From positions 1 to 64,000 of the forward strand of contig PDRW01000031.1 of the NCBI GenBank assembly GCA_002746935.1: DNA of 64,000 nt, in the 5' to 3' direction. This stretch comes from Rhodobacterales bacterium (GTDB lineage: Bacteria > Pseudomonadota > Alphaproteobacteria > Rhodobacterales > Rhodobacteraceae). Shown here piece by piece: positions 54,938-62,639 of the stretch. The notes under the pieces were generated by a model that was not told the origin of the DNA, searched no databases, and saw nothing but the letters and a program-made list of their open reading frames with translations. The stretch's first letter is position 1, and each line of letters opens with the position of its first letter. Made by a program: the position numbers and the translations under genes.

Positions 54938-55075
54938 ACGAGGGGCAGCGGTGTGCCGCGCCGCGTTCAAAACCGGTTGTGAGATGGCGCGACATGTGCG
55001 AGCCATGGGTCAGGGTCGGTTGCGGCCGGGCGTCTGGTGAGGGCGTTTGGTCGGGCGCCTGACAGGGAGTGACAG

Positions 55076-55531
55076 ATGCGCAAGTTTCTCGTCGTGCTCG
55101 ACGACAGCAAGGAATGCCTCAACGCCATGCGCTTCGCCGCGATGCGGGCGGAGCACACCGGCGGCGAGGTCGAAATTCTTTCGATCATCCCACCCGATGA
55201 GTTCAACCACTGGATCGGGGTCGGCTCCATCATGCAGGAGGAAGCCAGGGAACGGATCCACGCGCATTATGAAGTTTTCGCCAAGTGGATGCGGGATAAG
55301 CATTCGGTCGATCCCGAACTGGTGATCCGCGAGGGGATTGCGGTTGACGAGATCCTGAAGCGGGTGAACGAATCGAGCGAGATCGGCGTGCTGGTTCTGG
55401 GCGCGGCCTCCGGGCGGCGTGGGCCGGGACCGATCATCGCCCAGTTGATGCGGCAAACGGCGACGCTTCCGGTGCCGCTCACCATCGTGCCGGGCGAGAT
55501 GTCGAAAGAACGGCTGGAAAAGATTACCTGA
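55076..55531 (+). CDS. universal stress protein (UspA family)
   Basis: A 151-aa single-domain Usp. MRKFLVVLDDSKECLNAMRFA and the ATP-binding-type glycine motif GAASGRRGPGPIIAQLMRQTATLPVPLTIV are present, so it is probably of the ATP-binding class. GGGAGTGACAG precedes the start. The family helps survival during starvation or oxygen change. It is a lone gene followed by an IS scar. Confidence 0.92.
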   Translation: MRKFLVVLDDSKECLNAMRFAAMRAEHTGGEVEILSIIPPDEFNHWIGVGSIMQEEARERIHAHYEVFAKWMRDKHSVDPELVIREGIAVDEILKRVNESSEIGVLVLGAASGRRGPGPIIAQLMRQTATLPVPLTIVPGEMSKERLEKIT

Positions 55532-55851
55532 GCGGTCGGGCTGTGAAACGGTGGGCCCTGTTGCGGACGGGTGGCCTTCGGCACGGTCGGGATTTCGAGT
55601 ATTTTTCCCAGGAAAAGGGGCGCGGTTAACCGGCTGTCAAGGTCAGTCGGCCAATGATGGGGGCGCGGTACAGGCAGGAGAGCCGATGACCGCCCAAGGA
55701 AAAGAGATGCCCCCTGCTGCCGACTTTAACTGGCCCGGTGGGGGCTCGCCCGTGTGAAGCGCTCACGCAACTGCCGGACCGGGGATGACCCGGTCCGGTT
55801 GGTGCGTCGGAGGCTCGCTCTGTGTCACTCCGTGTATAGAGCACCTTGCGT
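55532..55851. other. 320-bp gene-free region before the IS scar
   Basis: It holds a copy of the recurrent motif (55597-55620) and then GC-rich sequence ending in the AT-richer end of the IS630 remnant (about 55825-55860). A short frame at 55686-55757 has no support as a gene. Confidence 0.45.
55597..55620 (+). repeat. recurrent intergenic motif, copy 5
   Basis: GAGTATTTTTCCCAGGAAAA then GGGG, about 65 bp after the universal stress protein stop. This is the best match to the consensus. Confidence 0.6.
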
Positions 55852-56145
55852 TTAATCGGTTCTGTATCCTGCGGCTTTGAAGAAGTTGAAGCATTCTTTG
55901 TCGGTGAATAGATCGCAGACGTGGCCGACAGCGCTCCGGAGGTCTTCGCAGCTGCGTGCAGCAGCCTTCCCGATCAGCGCCTTGAGCTTTGAGAACGCCA
56001 TCTCGATCATTGGCCGGCAGGGCATTGCGCATGCAATGTCCCGAGAGGTGGGGTTCAGGTCGGGCGAGTATGGCGGCAAGACCAAGAACAACGCGCCGAC
56101 ATCATGCAGCATTTCAGCGGTCCGCGCGCTTTGTGGCTGGATAAG
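55852..56145 (-). pseudogene. IS630-family transposase, C-terminal remnant
   Basis: The minus strand encodes the last part of an IS630 DDE transposase: SARTAEMLHDVGALFLVLPPYSPDLNP, then MIEMAFSKLKALIGKAAARS and a DLFTDKECFNFFKAAGY end. The LPPYSPDLNP and FSKLKA motifs identify the family. Everything upstream of about 56145 is missing and replaced by MITE copy 2. Fourteen extra residues (TSRDIACAMPCRPM) sit between LNP and IEMAF, where homologues have none; the DNA insertion contains CATTGC...GCAATG arms. The element is inactive. Confidence 0.85.
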
Positions 56146-56246
56146 GCGTCATGCGAAAAACCTGACTCACCTGACGCTGCCTGAAATCATGGATTTTGGG
56201 CGCGTCAGGTGATGCTCTTTGTGTCAGGTATTTCGTCAAACGCTAT
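56146..56246. mobile_element. MITE-like element, copy 2
   Basis: Starts GCGTCATGCGAAAAACCTGA and ends TTTCGTCAAACGCTAT, differing from copy 1 at only a few positions. It separates the IS630 remnant from the IS110 remnant and coincides with the truncated end of each. Confidence 0.8.
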
Positions 56247-57012
56247 GGCATAGGGATTGATGTTTCCAAAAGCACTTTGGACTGCCACCGGTTGAGCGAC
56301 GGGGCCTGTGAGACCTTCGCCAACACCAAACGGGTTTGCGCAGCCGCGCCGCTGGATTGGAGCGACCGCACCGGCGCGCATGATCTTCGAGGTAACCGGC
56401 CCGTATCATGGCGCGTTTGAACGCAGGCTTGCCGGGCATCTGCCTGTGGTCAAGGTCAACCCGTTGCAAGCCCGGCGCTTTGCGCAGGCGCTCGGCACCC
56501 GGGCAAAGACTGACCGGGTTGACGCGGTGGTTCTGGCGCAGATGGGCGCGGCTCCGGGTCTGCAACCGGATGCGCCTGCGCGGGAAGATCAGCATGATCT
56601 CAAGGAGTTGCAGGCCGCCCGCACTGCTCTGGTCAAGGACCGCACAGGGCTCCTGAACCGGATCAGGACGCAGACACTTGCCCTGACCAGACACCGGTCG
56701 CGCGCGCTGCTGCGCCGGATCGAGGCGGCTCTCAAAGAGATAGAAGCCGAGATCAAGACACGTCTGCGCGCCAGTGATGAAGGCGCTTTGGTCCACGACA
56801 TTCTGTGCCCGATCCCCGGAATCGGCGAACCGACCGCCGCCGCCATTTTGATCGAGTGCCCCGAAACCGGGACGCTCGGGCGCAAGCAGATCGCCAGCCT
56901 TGCCGGCCTCGCCCCGATGACCCGGCAATCGGGCCAATGGCGCGGCCAGGCCTTCATCCGGGGCGGGCGTAAATTCCTGCGCGATGCGCTCTGCATGCCT
57001 GCCCTGGTCGCA
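56247..57012 (+). pseudogene. IS110-family transposase, frameshifted and truncated
   Basis: GIGIDVSKSTLDCHRLSDG is the DEDD catalytic start of IS110 transposases. Near 56332 the frame changes, and the protein continues as MIFEVTGPYHGAFERRL, VKVNPLQARRFAQALGTRAKTDRVDAVVLAQMG. The C-terminal transposase-20 domain CPIPGIGEPTAAAILIECPE and SLAGLAPMTRQSGQWRGQAFIRGGRKFLRDALCMPALVA follows. Homology stops at about 57012, before the normal C terminus. The N-terminal Met is replaced by the MITE end. Frameshift plus truncation make it inactive. Confidence 0.85.
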
Positions 57013-57126
57013 TGGTCACCAAAACGGGCTTGTTATAAAGACGGATGCTATATTGCCTGTTCGCGGCCTCTCCCTGCGGTTGAAGGCGACAAGCGATACA
57101 TTGGTTTCAACAAGACCGTAAACGCG

Positions 57127-57270
57127 TCAGGCGGTGGGTTGTTGGGCTTCGGCGCGGGCGCGAGCGGCGGCTTTGCGCTTCTTGCGGTCGGGGCTGCGGA
57201 TCCAGGGCAGGGGGATGGTATCGTCTTCGATGGCGTCGAGAATGGCGCTGAGCCAGTGGCGCTGTTTCAT
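57127..57270 (-). CDS. small conserved-type protein with LPW motif (47 aa)
   Basis: A 47-aa basic protein: MKQRHWLSAILDAIEDDTIP then LPWIRSPDRKKRKAAARARA. I recall similar short proteins (WLxxxxDxA...LPWxR) in Rhodobacterales, but no function. AGAAGGG lies at a good distance before ATG 57270. It is downstream of pgeF in the same direction, separated by 167 bp, beside the IS scar. Confidence 0.55.
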   Translation of the reverse strand: MKQRHWLSAILDAIEDDTIPLPWIRSPDRKKRKAAARARAEAQQPTA

Positions 57271-57437
57271 GGGATACCCTTCTGCCCGGTCGGTTCCGGC
57301 GCGTTTGCTGCAAGGCAATGATGATGCACAATTGGGGCAGGTTTGGGGCGCGTCCGGGGAAGTTCCCGGGCGCGGGGCCGGATCGTTGACCGGATGGCGA
57401 CATTTGGCGCCGGGGCCGGTTGTGGAGCGTGGGCGTG

Positions 57438-58196
57438 TCAGAGCCGGATGACGGCGATCAGCCGGCCGTAATCGGCCTCCTTGCGGTGCACCGAACGGCG
57501 GAAGGAATAAAACCTTTCCGGCTCCCCATAGGTGCAATCTCCGGTCCATTCGGCGTGGCCGACACCCGCGGCCATGAGGCGGTGGAGGCCGTAGCCGGGC
57601 AGGTCGAACAGGAAATGCCCCGGCGCGCCCGGACGGAAGAAGCGCGCATTGGCGCTGTCGGCGGCGAGGAAGCGGTCGTGGAATTCGGGGCCGACCTCGT
57701 AGGCCTTCTGGCTGATGGTCGGGCCGATCACGGCGGAGATGCTCCTGCGGGTGGCGCCGAGGGCCTCCATGGCCTCGATCGTGGCATCCAGCACCCCGCC
57801 GAGCGCCCCTTTCCAGCCCGCATGGGCCACGCCGACGACCCCGGCGTTCTGGTCGGCGAAGAGCACCGGTTCGCAATCGGCGGTGAGCACGCTCAGCGCC
57901 ACGCCGGGGGTGGCGGTGACCATCGCGTCGGCTTCGGGGCGTTGGTCGGGGAGGGGGAGGGTGATGGTCGCGACATCGGCGGAATGGGTCTGGTCCATGC
58001 CCACCAGCCTCTCCGGCGCCACACCGATGGCGGCCGCCACCCGGGCGCGGTTGAGGGTCACCGCGTCGCGCTGGTCGGCCGATCCGCCGCCGCAATTGAG
58101 CCCGGCATAGACCCCGGAGGAGGCCCCGCCAAGGCGGGTGAAAAACCCGTGGGTCACGCCTTCGAGGCGGGGGGAGGTGATGATTTCGAGGGTCAT
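57438..58196 (-). CDS. pgeF: peptidoglycan editing factor PgeF (YfiH/laccase-domain family)
   Basis: A 252-aa member of the multicopper-oxidase-like YfiH family. The zinc/copper site is built from MDQTHSADV, VLTADCEPVLFAD and GVAHAGWKGALGGV, and the C-terminal AEWTGDCTYGEPERFYSFRR completes it. In E. coli PgeF removes wrongly incorporated L-Ser from cell-wall precursors; older annotations call it polyphenol oxidase. The start overlaps the midA stop (ATGA). Third gene of the lgt-midA-pgeF operon. Confidence 0.92.
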   Translation of the reverse strand: MTLEIITSPRLEGVTHGFFTRLGGASSGVYAGLNCGGGSADQRDAVTLNRARVAAAIGVAPERLVGMDQTHSADVATITLPLPDQRPEADAMVTATPGVALSVLTADCEPVLFADQNAGVVGVAHAGWKGALGGVLDATIEAMEALGATRRSISAVIGPTISQKAYEVGPEFHDRFLAADSANARFFRPGAPGHFLFDLPGYGLHRLMAAGVGHAEWTGDCTYGEPERFYSFRRSVHRKEADYGRLIAVIRL

Positions 58197-59284
58197 GGGT
58201 CCAGTCCCGGCAGCATCGGTGCGCCCGGGCGCACCAGCCCGAGCACCTTGAAAAGGTGTCCCATTTCCTCAGGGTGCGTCAAGCGGCGATGGGCGGCGAT
58301 ATGGGCCTCAAGGGCCTCGCCGGAGAGCTGCTCGGCCAGCGCCCGGGCGCGCGGGGTGATGCCGAGGCGTTCGAGGAACACGCCCTGAGGGGTGAGGCGC
58401 GAAGCGGTGAGGCGCGGGGCGGCGCGGGCGAGGGCTTCGAAGTCCACATGCGCGGTGAGGTCGGCCTGCCCCGGGTGGGCCAGCGGATCGGCGAAGGCGT
58501 GGTTTTCCAGCGCTTGCAGCGTGTCGCCGAGGGAGCGCCAACCGCCATAATCGACGATCAGCGCGGCCCCGCCATGGGCGGCGATGCGGGTCTCGAGCCC
58601 GGCCATGATCGCGGGGGCGGCGGGGCAGATCTCGACGATGTCGCCTTCTGCATCGCCCCCTGCGGCCTCGCGCCCGGCAAGCTCCGGCGGGTCCACCGGG
58701 CCGGAGAGGCCGAAGGCCAGCGCGCCGCCGTCGAGCCCGACCATACACTCGTGCCAGGTGCCATTGCGGCGCTGGAACTGGCGGATCGGCAGGGCATCGA
58801 AAAACTCGTTGGCGATCAGGAACAGCGGCGCATCGGGGAGGCTTTCGGCGCGGTCGTGATGGGTGAGCGGCAGGTCCGCGAGGGCCCGGCTCTGTGCGGC
58901 GCGCAGCACCGGCGAGGTCTCCACGAGGTGGAGGCGGGCGGCGGCGTGGAAGCCCGGCACGGCGCGGGTGGCGCGCAGGAGGTCGGCCATCAGCGTGCCG
59001 CGGCCGGGGCCAAGCTCTGCCAGCGAAAACCGCGCGGGCGCGCCCTGATCCAGCCAGCTCTGGGCCAGTGCCAGCCCCACCAGCTCGCCGAACATCTGGC
59101 TGATCTCCGGCGCGGTGGTGAAATCGCCCGCGCGGCCCAGCGGGTCGCGGCGGGTGTAATAGCCAAGCTCCGGGTGGCCGAGGGCTTCGGCCATATAGTC
59201 GGCCAGCGAAATCGGACCGCTGGCGGCGATCCGCTTGGCGAGCTGCCGGGCGAGCGGGGTGGCGAGCCGTTCGGCGGGGCTCAC
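58193..59284 (-). CDS. SAM-dependent methyltransferase of the MidA/NDUFAF7 family
   Basis: A 363-aa DUF185 methyltransferase. Conserved motifs: GYYTRRDPLGRAGDFTTAPEISQMFGELVGL, SAM-binding LAELGPGRGTLMADLLRA, LIANEFFDALPIRQF and ALIVDYGGW. The mitochondrial relative NDUFAF7 methylates an arginine of complex I subunit NDUFS2, so a role in complex I assembly is likely. The start is GTG 59284, overlapping the lgt stop as GTGA; there is no ATG at the right position. Operon with lgt and pgeF. Confidence 0.92.
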   Translation of the reverse strand: MSPAERLATPLARQLAKRIAASGPISLADYMAEALGHPELGYYTRRDPLGRAGDFTTAPEISQMFGELVGLALAQSWLDQGAPARFSLAELGPGRGTLMADLLRATRAVPGFHAAARLHLVETSPVLRAAQSRALADLPLTHHDRAESLPDAPLFLIANEFFDALPIRQFQRRNGTWHECMVGLDGGALAFGLSGPVDPPELAGREAAGGDAEGDIVEICPAAPAIMAGLETRIAAHGGAALIVDYGGWRSLGDTLQALENHAFADPLAHPGQADLTAHVDFEALARAAPRLTASRLTPQGVFLERLGITPRARALAEQLSGEALEAHIAAHRRLTHPEEMGHLFKVLGLVRPGAPMLPGLDP

Positions 59285-60156
59285 GCCGGGCTCCGCCTGA
59301 GCGCCCAGATCATCGTCGCAACACCGGCGAGGATCATCGGCAGCGACAAGAGTTGCCCCATGGTCATGCCCGCGAAGACATGGCCCCAGGGGTTGTCGGG
59401 GCTGATGAACTGGGCGTCGGCCTGACGGAAGAACTCGACGATGAAGCGCGAGAGCCCGTAGCCGGTGAAGAAGGTGCCGGCGAGCAGCCCCGGGCGTTTC
59501 AGCCAGCCCGCGCGGAAGGCGAGGGTGAGCAGCAGCGTGCCCAGCAGCAGCCCTTCGAGCCCGGCTTCGTAGAGCTGCGAGGGGTGGCGGGCGCAGGGGG
59601 CGTCGGCGGTGGCGCAGGATTGTGCGGCAGGCCCGGGGAAGATCACACCCCAGGGCGCGTCGGTCGGGCGGCCCCAGAGCTCGGCATTGACGAAATTCGC
59701 GATCCGCACCAGTCCGAGCGCCGGCGGGGTGGCCACGGCCAGAAGGTCGGCGACGCTGGCGGTGGGCAGGCCGTGGCGGCGCGAAAACACCCATGCCGCG
59801 ATCACCACGCCGAGGAAACCGCCGTGGAAGGCCATGCCGCCCTCCCAGAGTTTGACGATCTCGCCCGGGTTTTGCAGGTAATATCCCGGCTGGTAGAACA
59901 GCACGAAGCCGAGGCGGCCGCCCAGGATGATGCCGATCACCATCCATGTCACCAGCTCTTCGAGCTGTTGCTTCGTCATCGGTGACTGGCCGGCGAAAAG
60001 CGCCGGCCGGGCGATGGCGCGGCCGATGATCCACCAGCCCGCGAGGATGCCGATGATATAGCCCAGCGCATACCAGCGCAGCGCGAAACGGAAGCTGCCG
60101 AAGTCGATCGCGAAGACCTCGGGGCTCAGGTTGGGGAAGTCGATGGCCAGCAACAT
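59281..60156 (-). CDS. lgt: prolipoprotein diacylglyceryl transferase
   Basis: A 291-aa inner-membrane enzyme that transfers diacylglycerol to the lipobox cysteine of prolipoproteins. Seven membrane segments, with the family motifs GRLGFVLFYQPGYYLQNPGEI, GGMAFHGGFLG, RIANFVNAELWGRPTDAPWGVIFP and HPSQLYEAGLEGLLLG. First gene of the operon, 90 bp from the divergent ubiK-type gene. Confidence 0.96.
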   Translation of the reverse strand: MLLAIDFPNLSPEVFAIDFGSFRFALRWYALGYIIGILAGWWIIGRAIARPALFAGQSPMTKQQLEELVTWMVIGIILGGRLGFVLFYQPGYYLQNPGEIVKLWEGGMAFHGGFLGVVIAAWVFSRRHGLPTASVADLLAVATPPALGLVRIANFVNAELWGRPTDAPWGVIFPGPAAQSCATADAPCARHPSQLYEAGLEGLLLGTLLLTLAFRAGWLKRPGLLAGTFFTGYGLSRFIVEFFRQADAQFISPDNPWGHVFAGMTMGQLLSLPMILAGVATMIWALRRSPA

Positions 60157-60246
60157 GGCGCCTTGTTGCGGGCGGCGGGCGGGGTGTCAACCTTGTGGTT
60201 GGCCGCACTCGGCCCCATATAGACGGAAACGTGATGGAGGGTTCCG

Positions 60247-60498
60247 ATGTCGACCAGCAACAAGGTGTTCGATGATTTTCAGCAGCTGTTCACCAATGCC
60301 ATGGGGGTGGCGCAGGGCGCCAGAACCGAGGCCGAAACGGCGTTGAAAGGCTGGATGGACCGCTGGCTGGCCGACCGTGATTTCGTGACCCGCGAGGAAT
60401 TCGACGCGGTGCGGGCGATGGCGCAGAAGGCGCGCGAGGAAAACGAGGCGCTGAAGGCGCGGATCGCGGCGCTGGAGGAAGCCGGGCCGGAGGCGTGA
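60247..60498 (+). CDS. ubiK: UbiK-family accessory factor (BMFP domain)
   Basis: An 83-aa coiled-coil protein: KVFDDFQQLFTNAMGVAQGA at the amphipathic N-terminal end, WLADRDFVTREEFDAVRAMA in the middle, and a heptad helix EENEALKARIAALE at the end. UbiK (YqiC) binds membranes and stimulates aerobic ubiquinone synthesis. GGAGG precedes ATG 60247. Divergent from lgt, as often seen in Rhodobacterales. Confidence 0.88.
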   Translation: MSTSNKVFDDFQQLFTNAMGVAQGARTEAETALKGWMDRWLADRDFVTREEFDAVRAMAQKAREENEALKARIAALEEAGPEA

Positions 60499-60692
60499 GC
60501 CTGCGGGCGCGGGTGGCTGTCTACGGGGCTGTCCGCGCGTGCGTCCCTGGGGCAGGGCTGGCTTTAGGGCCGGTGGGCGCGCTTGGTGCGGGCGCGGCTC
60601 TGTTGGCCGGATGGCCTCACCGGCGCAGTGCGACAGTAAATCCCCCTGCAAGCGAAAAAGCCGGACTACGTCTCCGCGGCCCGGCCCATCGC

Positions 60693-60767
60693 TCAACTGA
60701 GCTTCATGTAGATCAGGACCAGCAACACGAGGTTAACCGCTCCCAGAACCAATTGGATCATCTCCAT
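60693..60767 (-). CDS. 24-residue hydrophobic peptide
   Basis: MEMIQLVLGAVNLVLLVLIY plus MKLS is essentially a single membrane helix. AAAGGTGG lies 4-11 nt before ATG 60767, a good ribosome site. The gene overlaps the 3' end of the HTH gene at 60733-60951 in another frame of the same strand. Function unknown; small membrane peptides of this kind include phage-derived, regulatory and toxin peptides. It could be spurious because it is so short. Confidence 0.45.
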   Translation of the reverse strand: MEMIQLVLGAVNLVLLVLIYMKLS

Positions 60768-60951
60768 AGGCCACCTTTCTCCAGGGGGGGAGGCCGAATG
60801 CGAGCGCCGCACAGGCGAGCGCGATGTGTTTCGGGGCGCCTTCCCGGCGATAGGTCGGAACGGTGTTCTTGCCGATCCCGAGTTGGCGCGCCGCTTCAAG
60901 GCCCGAGAAGCCCATATGGTCCATCCAGGCGTTGAAATCGTCGGCGGTCAT
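60733..60951 (-). CDS. small HTH protein (phage-repressor-like)
   Basis: A 72-aa protein: MTADDFNAWMDHMGFSGLEA, then ARQLGIGKNTVPTYRREGAP, a helix-turn-helix of the XRE/Cro type, then KHIALACAALAFGLPPW. AGGAGG lies 8 nt upstream of ATG 60951. Similar short proteins occur singly in Rhodobacterales chromosomes and phages. It lies next to MITE copy 3 and overlaps a 24-aa hydrophobic peptide gene. Confidence 0.68.
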   Translation of the reverse strand: MTADDFNAWMDHMGFSGLEAARQLGIGKNTVPTYRREGAPKHIALACAALAFGLPPWRKVAYGDDPIGSGSG

Positions 60952-61088
60952 TGCGATGGCCTCCTGTTTCGGTTACTTTGGACGAGTGGCCGGGGAGCTT
61001 TCGCCCCCCGACCTTCTTCTATTTCCTCCGGCTGGCGTTGATCAGGATGGCAACGCTGACCGCCAGCTGGAGGATCTGAAGCGCCAGA

Positions 61089-61192
61089 GCGTCATGCGAA
61101 AAACCCAAATCACCCAGGCGCTGCCTGAAATCAAGGATTTTGGGCGCGTCAAGTGATGCTTTCTTTGTCAGGTATTTCGTCAAACGCTATAG
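61089..61192. mobile_element. MITE-like element, copy 3
   Basis: Starts GCGTCATGCGAAAAACCCAA and ends GTCAAACGCTATAG. It has more differences from copies 1 and 2 in the first internal arm (CACCCAGGCG instead of CACCTGACGC), so it is the oldest or least conserved copy. It lies between the HTH gene and sseB-like gene. Confidence 0.78.
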
Positions 61193-61207
61193 CCCATTTC
61201 ACGCGCC

Positions 61208-62047
61208 TCATTTCAGATAGGGCGGCTTGTCCGGGTCCATTCCCGGACCCTTGGGCCTGGCGGCGGCCTCTTCGCCGTCCGTGCCCTCCGCGTCCGGATC
61301 GGGGAAGGCGAAGCGCAGGCCCATCCGGTCGAGATGGTCGCAGATCGCCTCGCTTGAGGCGAAGAAGGCGACGTCCACCGAGGCACGGTCCATGCCCGAA
61401 AAGACCAGCGCTTCCTGGGTGGCGCGTGCCAGCGCCGGTTCGGCGCCGGGGCGGGCGTCGATGAAGGCGAGCAGCCAGCCCTCGTGGCCGCCCTCGTAGC
61501 GGCCCTTGACGAAGACCGCGTGGGAGGCGAGCCCCGCGGCGCCCAGAAGCTTTTCCTCCAGCCCCTCGATCAGGCCATCGGGCAGGCCGGTGGGCGGGGC
61601 GATGCCGGTCAGCCGGCCTTCGCCGGGCTCGGGTTCGGCGGCGAGCGTGTCGGACAGCCAGTCGAGCGCCTCGGCGGGCAGCAGGACCGACGACGGCGCG
61701 CTGTCGAGATTGACCGCGAGCCCGACCCCCTGACCCGCGAGCGCCCGGGCGATCACCCGGCCGGGCAGGGCGGCATAGGGCAGGGCGTCGTTCCGGTAGG
61801 CGGCGAAACCGGCGAGGCGCTCCTCGGTGTCGAACACCAGCGCATAGCGGTCGGGGCGGGCCGGGTCGTCGCCGGCGGTCTCGAGGATCTCCGGATCGAG
61901 CGGGGCACCGTCGGTTTCGGGTTCGCGGGTCAGCAGCAGAAACAGCGTGGTGTCGGCGAGGCGACGGTAGAAGCGCAGCCGGGCGCTGTCGTCCCCGGGG
62001 GCGCCGGTCATCGCCGCATGGGCCGCGTCGAGCGGGGTCATCGCCAT
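61208..62047 (-). CDS. SseB family protein
   Basis: A 279-aa protein of the SseB (enhanced serine sensitivity) family. The N-terminal part has the typical FYRRLADTTLFLLLTREPE and YALVFDTEERLAGFA segments. A C-terminal domain follows with GYEGGHEGWLLAFIDARPGAEPALARATQEAL, which resembles the SseB C-terminal domain. Biochemical role not established. GGAAGG lies about 9 nt before ATG 62047, 4 bp after the uracil-DNA glycosylase stop, so the two genes are co-transcribed. Confidence 0.85.
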   Translation of the reverse strand: MAMTPLDAAHAAMTGAPGDDSARLRFYRRLADTTLFLLLTREPETDGAPLDPEILETAGDDPARPDRYALVFDTEERLAGFAAYRNDALPYAALPGRVIARALAGQGVGLAVNLDSAPSSVLLPAEALDWLSDTLAAEPEPGEGRLTGIAPPTGLPDGLIEGLEEKLLGAAGLASHAVFVKGRYEGGHEGWLLAFIDARPGAEPALARATQEALVFSGMDRASVDVAFFASSEAICDHLDRMGLRFAFPDPDAEGTDGEEAAARPKGPGMDPDKPPYLK

Positions 62048-62051
62048 CGGG

Positions 62052-62639
62052 TCATCCTTCCAGTTCCTCACGCACCCGGGCGCGGAGCCTCGGCAGAAGC
62101 TCGTCTTCGAACCACGGGTTCTTCCTCAGCCAGCCCGTATTGCGCCAGGACGGATGTGGCAAGGGAAAGGTGGCCGGCGCATGGGCGCGCCAGTCGCGGA
62201 CGGTCTCGGTGAGGCTCTGGCGGGTCGCGAGATGGTGGCGCTGGGCGTAGGCGCCGACCAGCAGGGTGAGGCGGATGTTGGGGAGGGCGGCGTCGGTTTC
62301 GTGCGCCCAGGTGTCGGCGCAGAGCCTCGGCGGCGGCAGGTCGGCGCCGTGGGTGTCGTAGCCGGGAAAGCAGAACGCCATGGGCGTGATCGCAATGCGG
62401 GAGCGGTCGTAGAAGGTGGCGCGGTCGATGCCCATCCAGGCGCGCAGCCGGTCGCCGGAGGCATCGTTGAACGGCAGACCGGTGCGGTGCACCCGCATCC
62501 CCGGCGCCTGGCCGACGATCCGCAGCCGCGCCTCGGGGGCGAACCAGGCGACCGGACGCGGGGCATGGCCGGTCGCGGTGGCGGCGAAGCGTTCGGCGCA
62601 AAGGCGGCAGGCGCCGATCCGGTCAGCGAGGCTGGGCAT
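62052..62639 (-). CDS. uracil-DNA glycosylase family protein
   Basis: A 195-aa protein of the UDG superfamily. Motif A region is RIVGQAPGMRVHRTGLPFNDASGDRLRAWMGI (GQAPG and the Asn/Asp-containing pocket). The C-terminal motif is PHPSWRNTGWL (HPS). CRLCAERF near the start suggests a cysteine pair, but the full 4Fe-4S set of family 4 enzymes is not obvious. It likely excises uracil or a related damaged base. Start ATG 62639 precedes the conserved region; an alternative at 62684 has no better ribosome site. Confidence 0.85.
   Translation of the reverse strand: MPSLADRIGACRLCAERFAATATGHAPRPVAWFAPEARLRIVGQAPGMRVHRTGLPFNDASGDRLRAWMGIDRATFYDRSRIAITPMAFCFPGYDTHGADLPPPRLCADTWAHETDAALPNIRLTLLVGAYAQRHHLATRQSLTETVRDWRAHAPATFPLPHPSWRNTGWLRKNPWFEDELLPRLRARVREELEG

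Noticed and set aside
55686-55757. Short open frame before the IS630 remnant
   Set aside because: 23 codons, no ribosome site that stands out and no recognisable product; it lies in a decaying insertion region.
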